Below, one piece after another: positions 49,733 to 61,484 of a stretch of 64,000 nt of DNA. This DNA is from Cylindrotheca closterium. Taxonomy: Eukaryota > Bacillariophyta > Bacillariophyceae > Bacillariales > Bacillariaceae. The notes below the pieces were generated by a model, which was given only the letters and a program-made list of their open reading frames with translations, made no database searches and was not told the DNA's origin. The number at the start of each line of letters is the position of its first letter. The stretch's first letter is position 1. Position numbers and translations under genes: made by a program. The stretch lies in the NCBI GenBank assembly GCA_933822405.4, contig CAKOGP040001980.1, forward strand, positions 714,784-778,783. Reading direction: 5' to 3'.

Positions 49733-52550
49733 ATGCAACAAGAAAGAATAATAGAAACCAAAACTGCATCTGATCAAATGGACTTCTCTGGATGGAATTC
49801 TGACATGGAGTCGTCGCTCTTAGATAGAGCTGGCAATGACAATAACTGGGATGAAACGATGAATGAATGGACCGAGCTGACAACATTTCCCACAGGTTCT
49901 TATGAGACGGAAGCAAAAGCGATCGCAGGAGTTGCAAAGGACAATGCGGGAGGAAGCGGCATTTCGGAAAACGAAAGTCTGTCGCTTCCATCGTCAACAA
50001 CTACGAGGGACGGAGTTGCTTCAGTGTCAGAGTCGTCCGACCGATCGTCATTGGGACCGAAGCACACAGGCGTAACAGCTCGGTCCATTGCATCAGGGCT
50101 GCATCCTCAGGCAATACAATCATCAGCCATGTGCCCACCTCACAGCAAAATCCTTCCTCCAAGTTACGAACATATATATCCAGCACCTATGCAGCAACAA
50201 AACCAAGCAGCCAGCAACATTTACGAGCTCAACCTGAGACGAGTTGCCGCGGCCGCTTCCGCAGGACCCCCACCACCACCTGCACCCATGATGCAAATGC
50301 AGCAACAGCAGCAAAGTGGTGATGTTTCTTCTTCTATTGCCTCTTCTGCGCAACAACAATACCAAAACCAAGCCTTGTTATCATCACTTGCCACAAACTT
50401 TCGATTGGCGCAACAAACAACAACAACGGGTGCTGCTGCTTCAAACAGCAATGGTCCACCCGCACCGGCACCACGCGCTGCAGCTTCCAACAAGCGAAAA
50501 TCTAGAGCGCGACAAGGTTCCACTCAGAAGAATTCTCGCTCGGGTTCATCTCAGAAAAATAAGAAACAGCAGAAAGCTCAAGCTCCCCCATTTCTGCTGT
50601 TTGATGCTCCATTGGAACTTCGCACCAGCTTTAATCAGAATCAGAGAAGGCTGGGCATGCCAGTGAAGAATGACTGTAATTCCTATCACTATGGGGAATC
50701 AGTCAAAGGATTTCATCCACAGCACCTTGGATCGACCGATGGTGGTGCGTTTCCTCATCGAAACAAAGAACTAGAGAAAACAATGGTCCAATTGATTGAC
50801 GGAAGACATGCACCACAAGCAACTACTGGCCGAATCAAGAACGAGCGGGAACAGAAACGAGCACAAAAGATCACTGTACTGATTGATCAACTTGGAGATA
50901 TTATGAAGGAAGGGGGCTGGAATGTTGAGACGAAAAGCAAATATCAAACACTATCCTCGTAAGTCCATTGCAAGAATCAGCCTTTCTTGTTTTGTTTCAT
51001 TACCCATTCAACTAACACCTGTACATGGTATCAACACAGATGTACCGAATACATGAGACATCTCATCAAGACGAAAGGGGATAAGGAAGAAGCTGTCAAG
51101 AAGCTAAAAAAGGACTTGGAAATAAAAAAGCAAAGAATGGAGGAAGACAAGACTGCACAGGAAGGAAAATCTGACCTGGAGAGCGTGACTTCCAGTCTGA
51201 CTTCGTCAACTACCTGGTCCTCCCGAGTGAATTCAAAGACGAGCCAAGGAGGTGCTCTTGCTGCTCACAAAAAGGAGCAAATCTCCAGAAATGATGCGAA
51301 TCTCTCCATCAGCGAAGACTCGTCTGGATTCTCCAGAACCAATGGAGGGCCTAATCAGGCTTTCTGCATCGACAAGGCAGTCTCGAGTGTGTCCGATCTC
51401 ACAGACAGCAACCGCGGCTCTTCTTCCAACAATAGTGGAAGCGGTGGTAGTGGTACCAGAACTGGTAGTGGTGCTAGTGGAACTGGGAGCGGCAGTGGGG
51501 GTAGCGGAAGTAGAGGAAGTGGAAGTACCGAGCGAGAACCAGCTTTGGGCGGACCGCCAAAAGAAGCTGCTGTTCGGGAAGAAGACGAACGGACGACGAG
51601 TAGTATTTCCAGTGACGCTGCCGTTGCCAGTGAAAAGAGTAGTCGGGATCGCCACAGTGAATCCCAACAACACACCCACATGGATGTTGTTTTCAACAAC
51701 AGCAAAAAGAGAAAGGAAATGAAACCCCCAGAGTCAGGCACTTCAACGGAACGAAGCTTCGAGTTGGACTACGAAGAGGTCTTTGATCAATCCAATATTC
51801 CTCAGCTGATTGCCGGAACATCGGGTAAGATTGTGAGCTGGAACCAAAGCTTTGTCAATGCTACTGGTCTGGAAGAATCTGACTTGGAACGAATGACAAT
51901 CTTTAGTCTCGTTCAGCCGGACAACCTGTCTAGTTTCTTTGAAATTGCGGCAACAGCGCTTCGATCCAACGACGAAGACGATGGTGAACCGTCAAGTGAG
52001 GAGGTTGGCAATAAGCAGGGCAGCCAATCTTCCCAGTCACAACAACAAGAGACATCACAAGATGAAAGCCAAACGTCTCAGGCTTCTTCCTCCTCAAAGG
52101 AACAAGAGACCCAACGAAAATGGAACTACGATGCATTGACATTACCATGCATTGAATTCCCAGCCATGAAAGAACGAAGAGAATCCAGCAGCAAATGGGA
52201 AAATGTTGAGAAACTCAACATGACGGTACGTTGAAACAATATCGAACGCAGGATGCAGACGGCCCCATCTACAATCCAATCTCTAACACATTCGTTCCCC
52301 GTTGCTAATTTTTCAGATGATTCTCATTACCGATCCCGATCCACGCAAGCGGTGCTTTCATTGCACCTTTACGGATTGCCCCGGCACCGATGGCACACTG
52401 GGCATTGTCACTCCAGATCTCTTGGCGGCACTCTATTCCAATCCAGAAAAGCTGAATTTGGAACAGCATCCTCATTACCGACGCAAACACAAGCGGGCCA
52501 AGATCCAAGCCAAAGCTGCGACCAAGCAAAAACTATCTAAGAATACGTAG
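49733..52550 (+). CDS. bHLH-PAS transcription factor
   Basis: Three exons (49733-50958, 51040-52225, 52317-52550; introns 81 and 91 bp) give 881 residues. The first 360 residues are low-complexity (Gln, Ser, Pro) with a basic patch. The bHLH lies at about 365-420 (RIKNEREQKRAQKITVLIDQ) and is completed across the first intron (LSS/CTEYMRHLIKTK). A Gly/Ser linker (about residues 540-580) precedes a PAS domain from about 655 (IPQLIAGTSGKIVSWNQSFV), split by a Gln/Ser insertion and resumed in exon 3 (MILITDPDPRKRCFHC). The C-terminus is basic. Diatom bHLH-PAS proteins include RITMO1, a regulator of daily rhythms in Phaeodactylum; whether this is its orthologue needs a tree. Nuclear location and E-box binding are inferred from the family. 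Confidence 0.85.
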
Positions 52551-52751
52551 AGCACACACACACAACACTATAACCACACCCGTGCGTGTTTGCAAGATAA
52601 AATTGTAAGAATTGGTTTTCTCTAATTTACAAGTCTTTTATTCCCTAGTATGTATGTGTTTGTGTGTTCCTGTATGCCTGTGTGTACAGCAGCGTACAGC
52701 ACAGTGCAGTGCAGTATATAATTTGTTGTGATTGCATTGCCCATTGCTTGC

Positions 52752-55012
52752 TTAGTACTTGTCGGCCTTGGTGGGCCAAAAGGTAGAGCAGATGCATAAT
52801 AGCATAATCAAAAAGATGGTCAAGAGACCTCCGGCCCAAGTCCAGGCTGCTGTGGTCCACTTGTCTGGATGATCCACAAAGACTGAAACAAGAGGATCGA
52901 AAAAGTTCTCCTCGATATTGTCAAACAAACCGGCCGCAGTTTCCATATAGTCGCCGTCGGGCAATAGCGAATCGGAACACCCAGGTGATGTGTCGCTTTC
53001 ATCAAAGCACACGCATTTTGGCTGAATGGTACCATTGACGGAATTGGAATAGTTACAATATCCTCGTCCGGCGCAATTGAATGGGCAGAATAGATCGGGG
53101 CAGGCAGTCGATAGACGAGGACATTTGAGTGTCAATGGCACGGCGCCACCTCCGACTCTGACAGAAAGTTCTTGGAAATCGTTTTCGCAAGTGAGCCATT
53201 CGCCTCGGACATTGATCTTTAAGACCATTTCGTCCTTGATACATGCAGTTTGGTAGCATTTTCCGTCACCCCCAGTCGTTCCACCAATATTGTCTGGCAG
53301 ACTTTCGATGCATTGACTACCCTCACCATAAACCTCACTAAAAAGGATCGATGGAAACAATATCAATGGTGAGATTCAATCCTTGTCACACAACAAACTA
53401 GACACGCAAGGTATCAAGCTTACCTGTAGACATTCAAGAGTTCGGCATTTCTTGGATCGGAACAAGACAAGCCTTCTGCATCCAGACCCTTGTAGGTACT
53501 GCCCATGACGGGACAATAGTCTGCTTGACGGGGACCACCCTTGGTGGGTTCGTCTGGAAAGTATTGAAAACGGTTCGAGGGTAGGGTTCGTGGCAGAATA
53601 TAAAAATAGTCCAGCACGGTGCAAGCCATCTTGTGCGTCAAGGCAGGAGAGCAACCAGGCTTGGATTGTTCCGTGCAAAAGTATCCTCTGGCGTACTCTG
53701 GAACGGAAACTTGTCCCGTGGCTGGATCGGGTTTTAAGCAAGGCTGTTCCACAAAGTCACAGCCGGCCCCAAGCCCCCATGGATTGGCAGCCCCCATGGT
53801 GTAGTTGGCCTTGTACCATCCAGAGTCTTCCATGAGAGCCAATGTCAAAGTACTTAGGATATTGGTAGTAGGAGAAATGACTCCGGACAGAGCTTCTGGA
53901 TAGTAGTCGTGTTCATCCCAGTGATCCCCTGCACAAGAATCATCTCCAGTAGGCTGATTCTCCAGCTTGGCTCCTTCTAGTGATTGACAATCAAATTGAT
54001 TTCTTGCCACGGCCTTGACCTTGGGAGTAACAATTGCTGCATATCGTTGCCCATTGTCCGCTTCAAAGAATTTCATAGTGTTGTCGGCTGGAAGAATCAA
54101 ATCGCGTTCGACATCATCGACACAGGTAACCGTGCGGGAGGCAAAGGGACGAGGAGTGCGTTCCACTCCCGTTTCGGAATCCCAAAAGTATCGGTAGCTG
54201 TTGGACGAGTGTCCCAAGACGTGGGCCGTTTCGTGAATCAGCACATCCACATTGTCTTGGACCACAGATGGCGAAGCGGTACCATCGGCATCGACTTCAA
54301 TTTGATCCAAACAGATATTAATGGCACCCGCAGTCGGTCGATCAAATTGATCAAAGTTGCAGGCAACTGCGACTGCCAAGGTAGTTCCCGAACAGAACCG
54401 AGTGGATGGTGTTCCACTGACGTACAAGACCAAATCCGTATTCGACAATCCGGTGGAAATGTGTTCGGCAGGCACTTCGGTAAATTCGGAATCCCCACAA
54501 AAGGATCGTCCGTCTAGCTCATTGGTCGAAACCTTCAAATTGCCGTTCACTGGAATCACCGACAAGGCGGCACTCCAAAAGTCTTTCGTTTTGGGAAGAA
54601 TTTCATTCTCAATAAAGTCAATCTTGGCCGCATTCTCTGCCGTTCGACGATCGTCCAATGCTTGGGTATCAAACCGAATCCGCATCGGCCGAAAGTTTCC
54701 TTCAAGCGTGATCGTTTCCACTTCTTGCTCCAATTTGCGGCGCTTCGTTTCGGGATCGTACGGATGGTTTTCATAGGGAACCCTGTGGTTGGGATCTCCT
54801 AGCTTGCCCGTCCGGCTGCGTTCGGGGCGTTCCTCCAATTCCCGTCTCGCCTTGCGAACGTGCGCATTCTCGGGCCCATACAAACGTCGAATCACCGATT
54901 GTTGTCGTTTCTGGTTCCGCAATTGCGAGGCCGTGGGTTCGTCGGCCGCCGCCACACAGGTGGCTATTAGAAGGAGTGTAGTGGATAAGATAAGTGGTAT
55001 TAATCTCGTCAT
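52752..55012 (-). CDS. Leishmanolysin-type (M8) membrane metalloprotease, copy 1
   Basis: Two exons (53424-55012, 52752-53337; 86-bp intron) give 724 residues. Signal peptide MTRLIPLILSTTLLLIATCV, a basic pro-region, then the catalytic domain with zinc motif HETAH (260-264, LIHETAHVLGHS) and third His in GDHWDEH. The usual Met-turn methionine is replaced: DHW..YYPEALSG here against DHW..YSTDLMNP in the divergent neighbour. LALMEDSGWY and a Cys-rich region (CPDLFCPFNCAGRGYC, EGF-like) follow, then a C-terminal membrane helix (WTWAGGLLTIFLIMLLCIC). It is expected at the cell surface, cutting proteins or shedding ectodomains. It is back to back with its paralogue. Confidence 0.87.
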
Positions 55013-55807
55013 GTTGTTGTTGTATTGTAGACTGTACGAGTTGTGTGTAGGATTGTAGTGATTTGTGAATTCAGGAGTTTGTTGTTTCAGGTTTCGAATG
55101 TTCCGTTGGATTGAAAGGAAGAAAAGAAACAAGCTTGAATGAAATTCACTGTTTCACTGATTCTACTGTCAAATGGAATTGAACTAGAATGTCAATGAGC
55201 TCTTGGATTGCAAGGTTTCAATCTAACGAATGTGATGATTGCAAGGAAGATGGTTGGGATCGTTGGAAGTAAACTTTGCAAACCGGTGTATCGCCCACAC
55301 TGATTACAGATGAGAGCTGGCCCATTTTATTTTAACCGTCGGATTTGTACAGCGTAGAAGTACTGAGAATTGAGTCGTTTCACACTATTCGGCTCGCGAT
55401 TTTTGGGCTTTAAATCATTGGAGCACACGAGACACATGCATGTAAACTGTAGGCAGGCTTGGTACTGGAAGCATGCCAAAAAATGGAATCTCATCAGTCG
55501 TGTCAATTTGTATGATATGGCGTCTTGCATCAACCATGAATAGCATGTGTGTGACAAACACCAAACCGACCAGATTTTCAAAAGCCATTTCTCTTGATTT
55601 AAACATTTATTTGAATGGTCGCGTGATTGAAAATTTTATATAGTAAAAAACGTCATTTGACAAACAACACGTTAATGAACTATCACGCTTTCCATAAGTG
55701 ATCACGCCACGCTGCCGCGTTTCTATGCAAACATACAAATAATTGAAACCTTCCTCTTCGAAATTCAAGAGCCACAACCGCAAACAACACTTACACCAAC
55801 AACAATC
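55013..55807. other. Divergent upstream region of two M8 protease genes
   Basis: About 800 bp with both promoters. The ORFs on the minus strand within it lack recognisable domains. No repeats of note. Confidence 0.5.
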
Positions 55808-58747
55808 ATGGACCAATCCAACGAGCAGCCAAGGAGCAGAGTGGCTCTCTTGGGGCTTCTCTACTGCCTCTCTACTGCATCAGCGGCACTACCGTTGCAG
55901 CATCGCGTCAAGAGCTCGCAACGCCAAGTTTCCTATCAACACACCCTGCAAAATACGCCCCGTTCTTTTTCATGTAGCGAAAGTACTGAATCCTACGTAC
56001 CTCTCGAATTTACGTTGGAGCAACATCAGGGCGACTGGGTGGCAAGCACAGTGCGACGACCGGCGGAGGCCACACTCGATACTAAAACAAGAACAACAAA
56101 ACCAACCAAAACAGCAACAACAACAACAACAGCAGGAGGCTACTGGAGGCGCCTGTACGATCAATTTGTAGGCGAAGAAGGCAACAAAGACAGTCCCCAA
56201 AACGAAACGGATGTACCATTTCAGGTGGATGTGAATTCTAGCTATGTGAATGAAACGGGAGAAACCAGTGTGTACACTACCACAAACAATGAAACCACTT
56301 TCAATACAACTGACTTTCAACCGTTGAGAATGAGAGCCATTCTAGCAGAAGATTCTGATTATTTGAGTCAGGAAGAACGCGAATCCCTCCTTCATGGCAT
56401 GCTCAGTCCGGCCTTATTAGCGTGGAGCTCGGCCTTGAGAGTAGATCCAGTAGTCGGAAACTTGACTGTAGATTCGTCGCAATTGTCGCCCGGAAACATG
56501 TGTGGTCCGGGAGATTCACTGCCTTCGATTGCCGTTCCACTGTCTCATCTTACGGAAGGGATTCCAGACACTGATATCATTGTCTATCTCAGTCTGGGAT
56601 TTACCTCGCAACGCAACCAGACAAGGATGATAGATTCTTCTCTACGCAACAGTTCCGAAACAGGCGGCTTGGAAAGAGAGGTGCCTTTGGAACAGACTAA
56701 TGAACCACCGAAAAGAAAGCTGGAACAACAAGGAGAAGAACAGGATGAAATTCTCGAGTTGTTACTCTCCAACAACAACCAAAGCAACTCGTCATCATCA
56801 TCATCCTTTTCTTGCAATGGTGATTACTTGGCGGCAGCTTCTTACTGTTCTACGGACCAGTACGATCGACCCACTGCCGCATTGTTGCACATTTGCATTG
56901 ATGATGATTTCTTTTCGGCTTCCAAGCAAAAACGGAATGCCCGCACCATTATGCACGAGCTCGGACACGCCCTTGGATTCAACGCGTTGAGCATGGCGCA
57001 TTTTCGAAGACCGGATGGGACACCCATTACGCCTCGTGGTCCGAATGGAGACGTTCCCGATACCGAGATTGAATGCACCGGTCCAGGCAGGAACAGAACC
57101 TTTGCCAATGTGGCACTTCCTTCGGAAGAAATTCTCAAGTTTCGAGAGGTGCGTGGGGGTGTCCGGGTGGCCCAAGTAGTCACTCCATCGGTATTGCAGG
57201 TGGTTCGCAATCACTTTGATTGCCAAGAACTACAAGGTGCCGAACTGGAAAGTGGAGAAGGCTTGCCTCTGGAAATGTTATCCGAAGGATACGGATGTAT
57301 TGGGGATCACTGGGAACGAAGACTCTACTCTACGGATCTTATGAATCCTGTAGTAGATGAGTATGACTTGTCACCAAGAATCTCTACCTTGACACTGGCC
57401 TATTTTGCGGATTCGGGGTGGTATCAAGTCGATTTGAACTATGCTAGGGTAGCTGCAGGATGGGGCAGAGGTTCTGGATGCAGCTTTGTCAACGATACTT
57501 GCATTGGAGAGCATGGACAAATCCCTCCCAGGAATGCTCCCTTCTTTTGCAATGAGATTCCATCGCCACAAAAAAGTCGAACAGCGGCCCAGGACATTCA
57601 CGGGTGCACACCGGATCTTTCCCGCAAAGCGACTTGTTCAATTGGTCAATATGAGCACGAACTGCCTCCACAATTCCAATACTTTAATGACACGTATGGT
57701 GCCAATGTGGGTGGTAGCGATCCATTCTTGGATTACTGTCCAGTGTACAATGGATATGCCAATGGATTGTGCTCGGATATTTCCAACGAACGCATCATGA
57801 AGTCGAGTAGCCTGGAAACCTTTGGCATTCGAAATTCTCGGTGTTTGATTGGGGATATTGGAGGCAACCAAGACGACAAGCTGGCCTTGTGTTTGCCCAT
57901 TGCGTGTGTGGTGGAAGATCAAACCTTGAGGATTCAAATTGAAGATCAATGGCAAGAATGTCGCGAAGAAGGTCAAATCATTCGAGCAGGCTTGACCACG
58001 ATCTTTTGTCCCAACCCGCAACGAATCTGTCCTACCTTTTACTGTCCGTTTGATTGTTTGGGCACTGGCGGAGTTTGCGACTACGACAGTGGCGAGTGCT
58101 TGTGCGAATACCCTGGCAAGATCAAGGACAATGAAACCACCACTTATCTGGCCGAGTGTGGAACCGTGAACGAAACGGTTGTGGAAGACAATCCACGTCC
58201 CGCACTGCACTTTCCGATTATTCGACCAGGAATCACCATTGATCCACCGCTGGATTCACCTTACATTGATTACTATGTTCCAGACAAGAGTGCTTTGGAA
58301 AAGAAACGTCCAAAATCTCGCTGGGCCATTTATGTCAGTGTTGGTATCGGAGGTGTGGCTGTTTTGCTTGTGGGTTTCCTCCTTGCCTCTATTAGAAGTG
58401 CGGGCGATGAAGGAGATGACATTCCATCACCTGTAAATCGGAACAAGGACAAGATGGTTGCCACTGTTTTGGTGGATCTACGTATGCGCGGAGAACAAGT
58501 CAGCAATGAGAGCCTGGCCGACACGGATGAACAGTTGACCGATTCGGTTGCTTCTGGAATCCCCAGCGATGCCTTGTCGGATATCAGTCGGTACAGTCAA
58601 GCCTTGTCGGATTTGGATAGCAGCGGCGAAATGATTCCACCGACACCACCGCGTGGTACTTCTGTTGGACGACAAAAAGAGCAACAACAAGACGAAGAAC
58701 GTCAGGATGCTCACGTCATTCGAAGACGCAGAATTGCCTATGCCTAG
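55808..58747 (+). CDS. Leishmanolysin-type (M8) membrane metalloprotease, copy 2
   Basis: Single-exon 979-residue protein. A hydrophobic N-terminus (LLGLLYCLSTASAALPLQH) serves as signal. The Thr-rich and Asn-rich pro-region carries many glycosylation sites. The zinc motif is HELGH (383-387, IMHELGHALGF), third His is in IGDHWERR, and the Met-turn is DLMNP. LAYFADSGWY and Cys-rich EGF-like repeats (CPTFYCPFDCLGTGGVC) follow. A membrane helix (WAIYVSVGIGGVAVLLVGF) near residue 845 is followed by a cytoplasmic tail of about 110 residues with basic and Ser/Thr-rich parts. It is larger than copy 1 by a long insertion between the substrate-side strands and the zinc motif (Gln/Asn/Ser-rich). Likely active cell-surface protease. 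Confidence 0.88.
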   Translation: MDQSNEQPRSRVALLGLLYCLSTASAALPLQHRVKSSQRQVSYQHTLQNTPRSFSCSESTESYVPLEFTLEQHQGDWVASTVRRPAEATLDTKTRTTKPTKTATTTTTAGGYWRRLYDQFVGEEGNKDSPQNETDVPFQVDVNSSYVNETGETSVYTTTNNETTFNTTDFQPLRMRAILAEDSDYLSQEERESLLHGMLSPALLAWSSALRVDPVVGNLTVDSSQLSPGNMCGPGDSLPSIAVPLSHLTEGIPDTDIIVYLSLGFTSQRNQTRMIDSSLRNSSETGGLEREVPLEQTNEPPKRKLEQQGEEQDEILELLLSNNNQSNSSSSSSFSCNGDYLAAASYCSTDQYDRPTAALLHICIDDDFFSASKQKRNARTIMHELGHALGFNALSMAHFRRPDGTPITPRGPNGDVPDTEIECTGPGRNRTFANVALPSEEILKFREVRGGVRVAQVVTPSVLQVVRNHFDCQELQGAELESGEGLPLEMLSEGYGCIGDHWERRLYSTDLMNPVVDEYDLSPRISTLTLAYFADSGWYQVDLNYARVAAGWGRGSGCSFVNDTCIGEHGQIPPRNAPFFCNEIPSPQKSRTAAQDIHGCTPDLSRKATCSIGQYEHELPPQFQYFNDTYGANVGGSDPFLDYCPVYNGYANGLCSDISNERIMKSSSLETFGIRNSRCLIGDIGGNQDDKLALCLPIACVVEDQTLRIQIEDQWQECREEGQIIRAGLTTIFCPNPQRICPTFYCPFDCLGTGGVCDYDSGECLCEYPGKIKDNETTTYLAECGTVNETVVEDNPRPALHFPIIRPGITIDPPLDSPYIDYYVPDKSALEKKRPKSRWAIYVSVGIGGVAVLLVGFLLASIRSAGDEGDDIPSPVNRNKDKMVATVLVDLRMRGEQVSNESLADTDEQLTDSVASGIPSDALSDISRYSQALSDLDSSGEMIPPTPPRGTSVGRQKEQQQDEERQDAHVIRRRRIAYA

Positions 58748-59081
58748 AAGAAGAACCATGGGCTTGTTATACACAAGTTAAAAGCGCTGAACAAATTAGA
58801 ATTGTATATTAAAATAAATACTGTTGCATAGTAATTCAACGTCACCCCTCCCTCTACTGTACCTCGAGCACCTTTTCTGGATGGATGCCACGTCACAGCA
58901 CGGTACGACTTCTACGAGCGGCCAGCTGCCCATCAATCCTTCTTCTTTTCTGATCGATGAGCCATCATCACCAATCCTTTCATATTTTGCGGTTCTAGAG
59001 CAAATAAACGCATTCAGGAACGAAACAAGCCACCCCAAACATTTTCAACAGAGTTTACGAGAAACACGCGTCAACAAAAAA
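58748..59081 (+). other. Intergenic spacer
   Basis: 3' flank of the M8 protease and 5' region of the thioredoxin. The open frame extends from 58824 into the thioredoxin, but without signal features, so it is treated as leader. Confidence 0.5.
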
Positions 59082-59615
59082 ATGGTTTCGAGAAGTATAA
59101 CCATCAGCCTATCAGTGGCAGCTGTTATGATGTTTGCCATCATGATCACAATAGCAGATGGCTTTGCACCACAATCGACAAAAGGTTACTGCCGGAACAT
59201 TATGCAACAACAAACAGAGCATACCTCAAGGATATCTCCCCTGTTCGCCATCAAATCAGGTGGCAAGATCATGAAGGATGCCGAAATGTACCGCAAGACG
59301 GTTCTGGAGAATACCAGCAGCACCAGGCCGACTCTTGTTTTCTTTACTGCGCCATGGTGTGGACCTTGTCGTCTGACTACTCCTTCCGTAAAGGAGGTAA
59401 TGCAGCAATTCTCGAATGAAATTGATGTGGTTGAAGTGTGTACGGACGACTTGGCGGAAGTTAGCGAAGAGGCTGGAGTCGTGAGCATTCCATCCATTCT
59501 ATTTTATTATCAAGGCAAGAAGATGGACACCATTGTGGGGTGCGTCGCCAAGAGTGTATTGGCCAATACAGTCTCCAAAGTTCTAGAGGACGTGGCCAAG
59601 GTGACGACATCCTGA
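59082..59615 (+). CDS. Thioredoxin with plastid-type pre-sequence
   Basis: Single-exon 177-residue protein from ATG 59082. The redox site is the classical WCGPC (FFTAPWCGPCR), and the cis-Pro lies in VVSIPSILFY. The N-terminus is a signal peptide ending IADG/FAPQ, matching the diatom ASAFAP-type rule with Phe at +1, followed by a short positively charged stretch and LFAIKSGG where the mature domain starts. A plastid stroma thioredoxin, disulfide reductase of light-regulated or stress targets, is expected. Class (m, f, y) cannot be set from the motif. Confidence 0.85.
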   Translation: MVSRSITISLSVAAVMMFAIMITIADGFAPQSTKGYCRNIMQQQTEHTSRISPLFAIKSGGKIMKDAEMYRKTVLENTSSTRPTLVFFTAPWCGPCRLTTPSVKEVMQQFSNEIDVVEVCTDDLAEVSEEAGVVSIPSILFYYQGKKMDTIVGCVAKSVLANTVSKVLEDVAKVTTS

Positions 59616-59914
59616 TAGAGATGTTTTTTAAGTTCAGGATTCATCTTTGGTTCTTCATAGATCCAAAACTATAGTTCCAATGTAATGATAGGACTAACTA
59701 GGACTAAAGTGTAAATATGTATATGGTAGTAGAGCAACAAAACTAATGGGAGATACTACATATTTGATATTATCATTGTCCTTGTTGGTACCTTGTACAG
59801 TAGTACACTGCCGCGCCGGATTGCGTCAGAACTGATGGCTCATGTTTGGATCTCAGTCACGAGTTCTTTGAGCTGCCGACACAATCAATCTCAAAGCAAA
59901 ATCTTTTGTTGACC

Positions 59915-61431
59915 ATGGAAGACAACACAAACGAAGTCTCCCAACAAGATGATCCAATGGAAGAAGGGTACGACGAATCCCCATCCTGCAACTTTTGCAC
60001 TTTTGCGGTGACGGGCAACCAAGTGACTTGGCAGGCAATCTATATTTGCCATGATTGCAACAACGAAAACGAGGATTCGCAATCACCGTTGTGTATCTGT
60101 CAAGCTTGTGCAGACAACTGTCACCACGGGGATAATCACGAAGTGGAGTACATTGGTATGGGTCCATCCTATTGCGACTGTGATTGTATCGGCGAATGCA
60201 GCATATTTCAAAAATCCTTAAAGGAGGCCGAACGGTTGGGGATGATCGAATCACGAGATTCGCAAATCGCTTCGACTGCAAGCAAAGAAGGATTGCCCAA
60301 AGATCCCTTGCAACACGATGCCTATGAAATTTCTATCCTGAGTGATCCGAAAATGGCATCTTTACTAGTCCAACATGCACAAGAATTGGTCCAATACACA
60401 AAAGAGACACATTGGATTGACGAAAAGACTACCAATCTAGATGACTTGTGCCCACTGGAGTCGCTGGCATGGAGCATTTATCAACATCATGTGAGCAAGT
60501 ACAATTTATCCGCTTCAAAAGGCAACGTGGATAGTAATGGGGGTGCCGAATGGTGGGTTCAAGTCAAGGATACTTCCGGGAGTGCCACCGCAATCGATTT
60601 GCATTATGACAAGGATGAAGCTTTGGCGGAGTCTTTCTGTAAGGATACAGCCGTTTGCTCCTTTTATTGCAGGGTCGCTTTTCATTTGCGTTTGACTCAT
60701 AGTACCCTTTTTTTTCCGTAGCCATCGGATCATTTCCAATCTTGTCGACCGTCACCTACTTGACACCATCCAGCGAAACAGCGGCACCAACGGTGGTCTT
60801 TGACCATACCTACTCGCAAGGAGAAGACGAGGTCATGAATTTGATGCTAGTAAGCCGACCCAAGTTGGGAAAGCATTTGGTCTTTGACGGTTCTTTGTTG
60901 CACGGTGCACCAGCCCATTCCATGCTCAAGCCAACTAGTGAGACGCCGGCCAATGAGGAAGGATCAACAACACCGTCGATTCGAGTCACTTTCCTGGTGA
61001 ATGTATGGAAGGATGGTCGACCTGCAAGCGTCCATCCATTGTCACCACAAATTCGACAAAAATTACAACTCTTGCAATCACCAGGCGTCGCTATGAATGA
61101 AACCTTTGAAATGTTTCCTCATACTGTACCAACCATTGCCTACGAAAAAGAAGAAGACATTCCACAGTCGATAAGGGATCGAATAGAGCTACCGTTTGTG
61201 ACCAAGGGCATTACATGGGAGGACACTATAGAAGAGGGTGATGATGAAGGCGGACTAGTAGTCATTACCTTCCCACCACCTTCGACGGTGCCCGATAGTA
61301 CCTTTTTGGTTCGATTTGGCCCATCCTTACAGGCATACCTGGACTATACAGGTGGTGAAGCTCGCGTTGCCTCAAATCGAGAGGAACAAGAGCAAGAACA
61401 GAAACAAGAGGTAGAAAGCGGCTATGTCTAA
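59915..61431 (+). CDS. UBR-box zinc finger fused to a 2-oxoglutarate/Fe(II) oxygenase-like domain
   Basis: Two exons (59915-60638, 60722-61431; 83-bp intron ending in TTTTTTTTCCGTAG) give 477 residues from ATG 59915. The N-terminal part is a UBR box: CNFCTFAVTG, ICHDCNN, CICQACADNCHHGDNHEV and CDCDC, a Cys/His zinc cluster that in E3 ligases reads N-degrons. The second half has the double-stranded beta-helix signature of 2OG oxygenases: IDLHYDKDEALAE (HxD), HLVFDGSLLHGAP (distal His) and SIRVTFLVNVW (Arg for 2-oxoglutarate). No RING is present, so it is not itself an E3. It may hydroxylate or read N-terminal residues. The fusion is inferred from continuous coding sequence across the intron. 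Confidence 0.8.
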
Positions 61432-61484
61432 ATAAATACTGGAATAGATTTGAAAAATGTCATATAATGTGCTACTAGTCTAGC

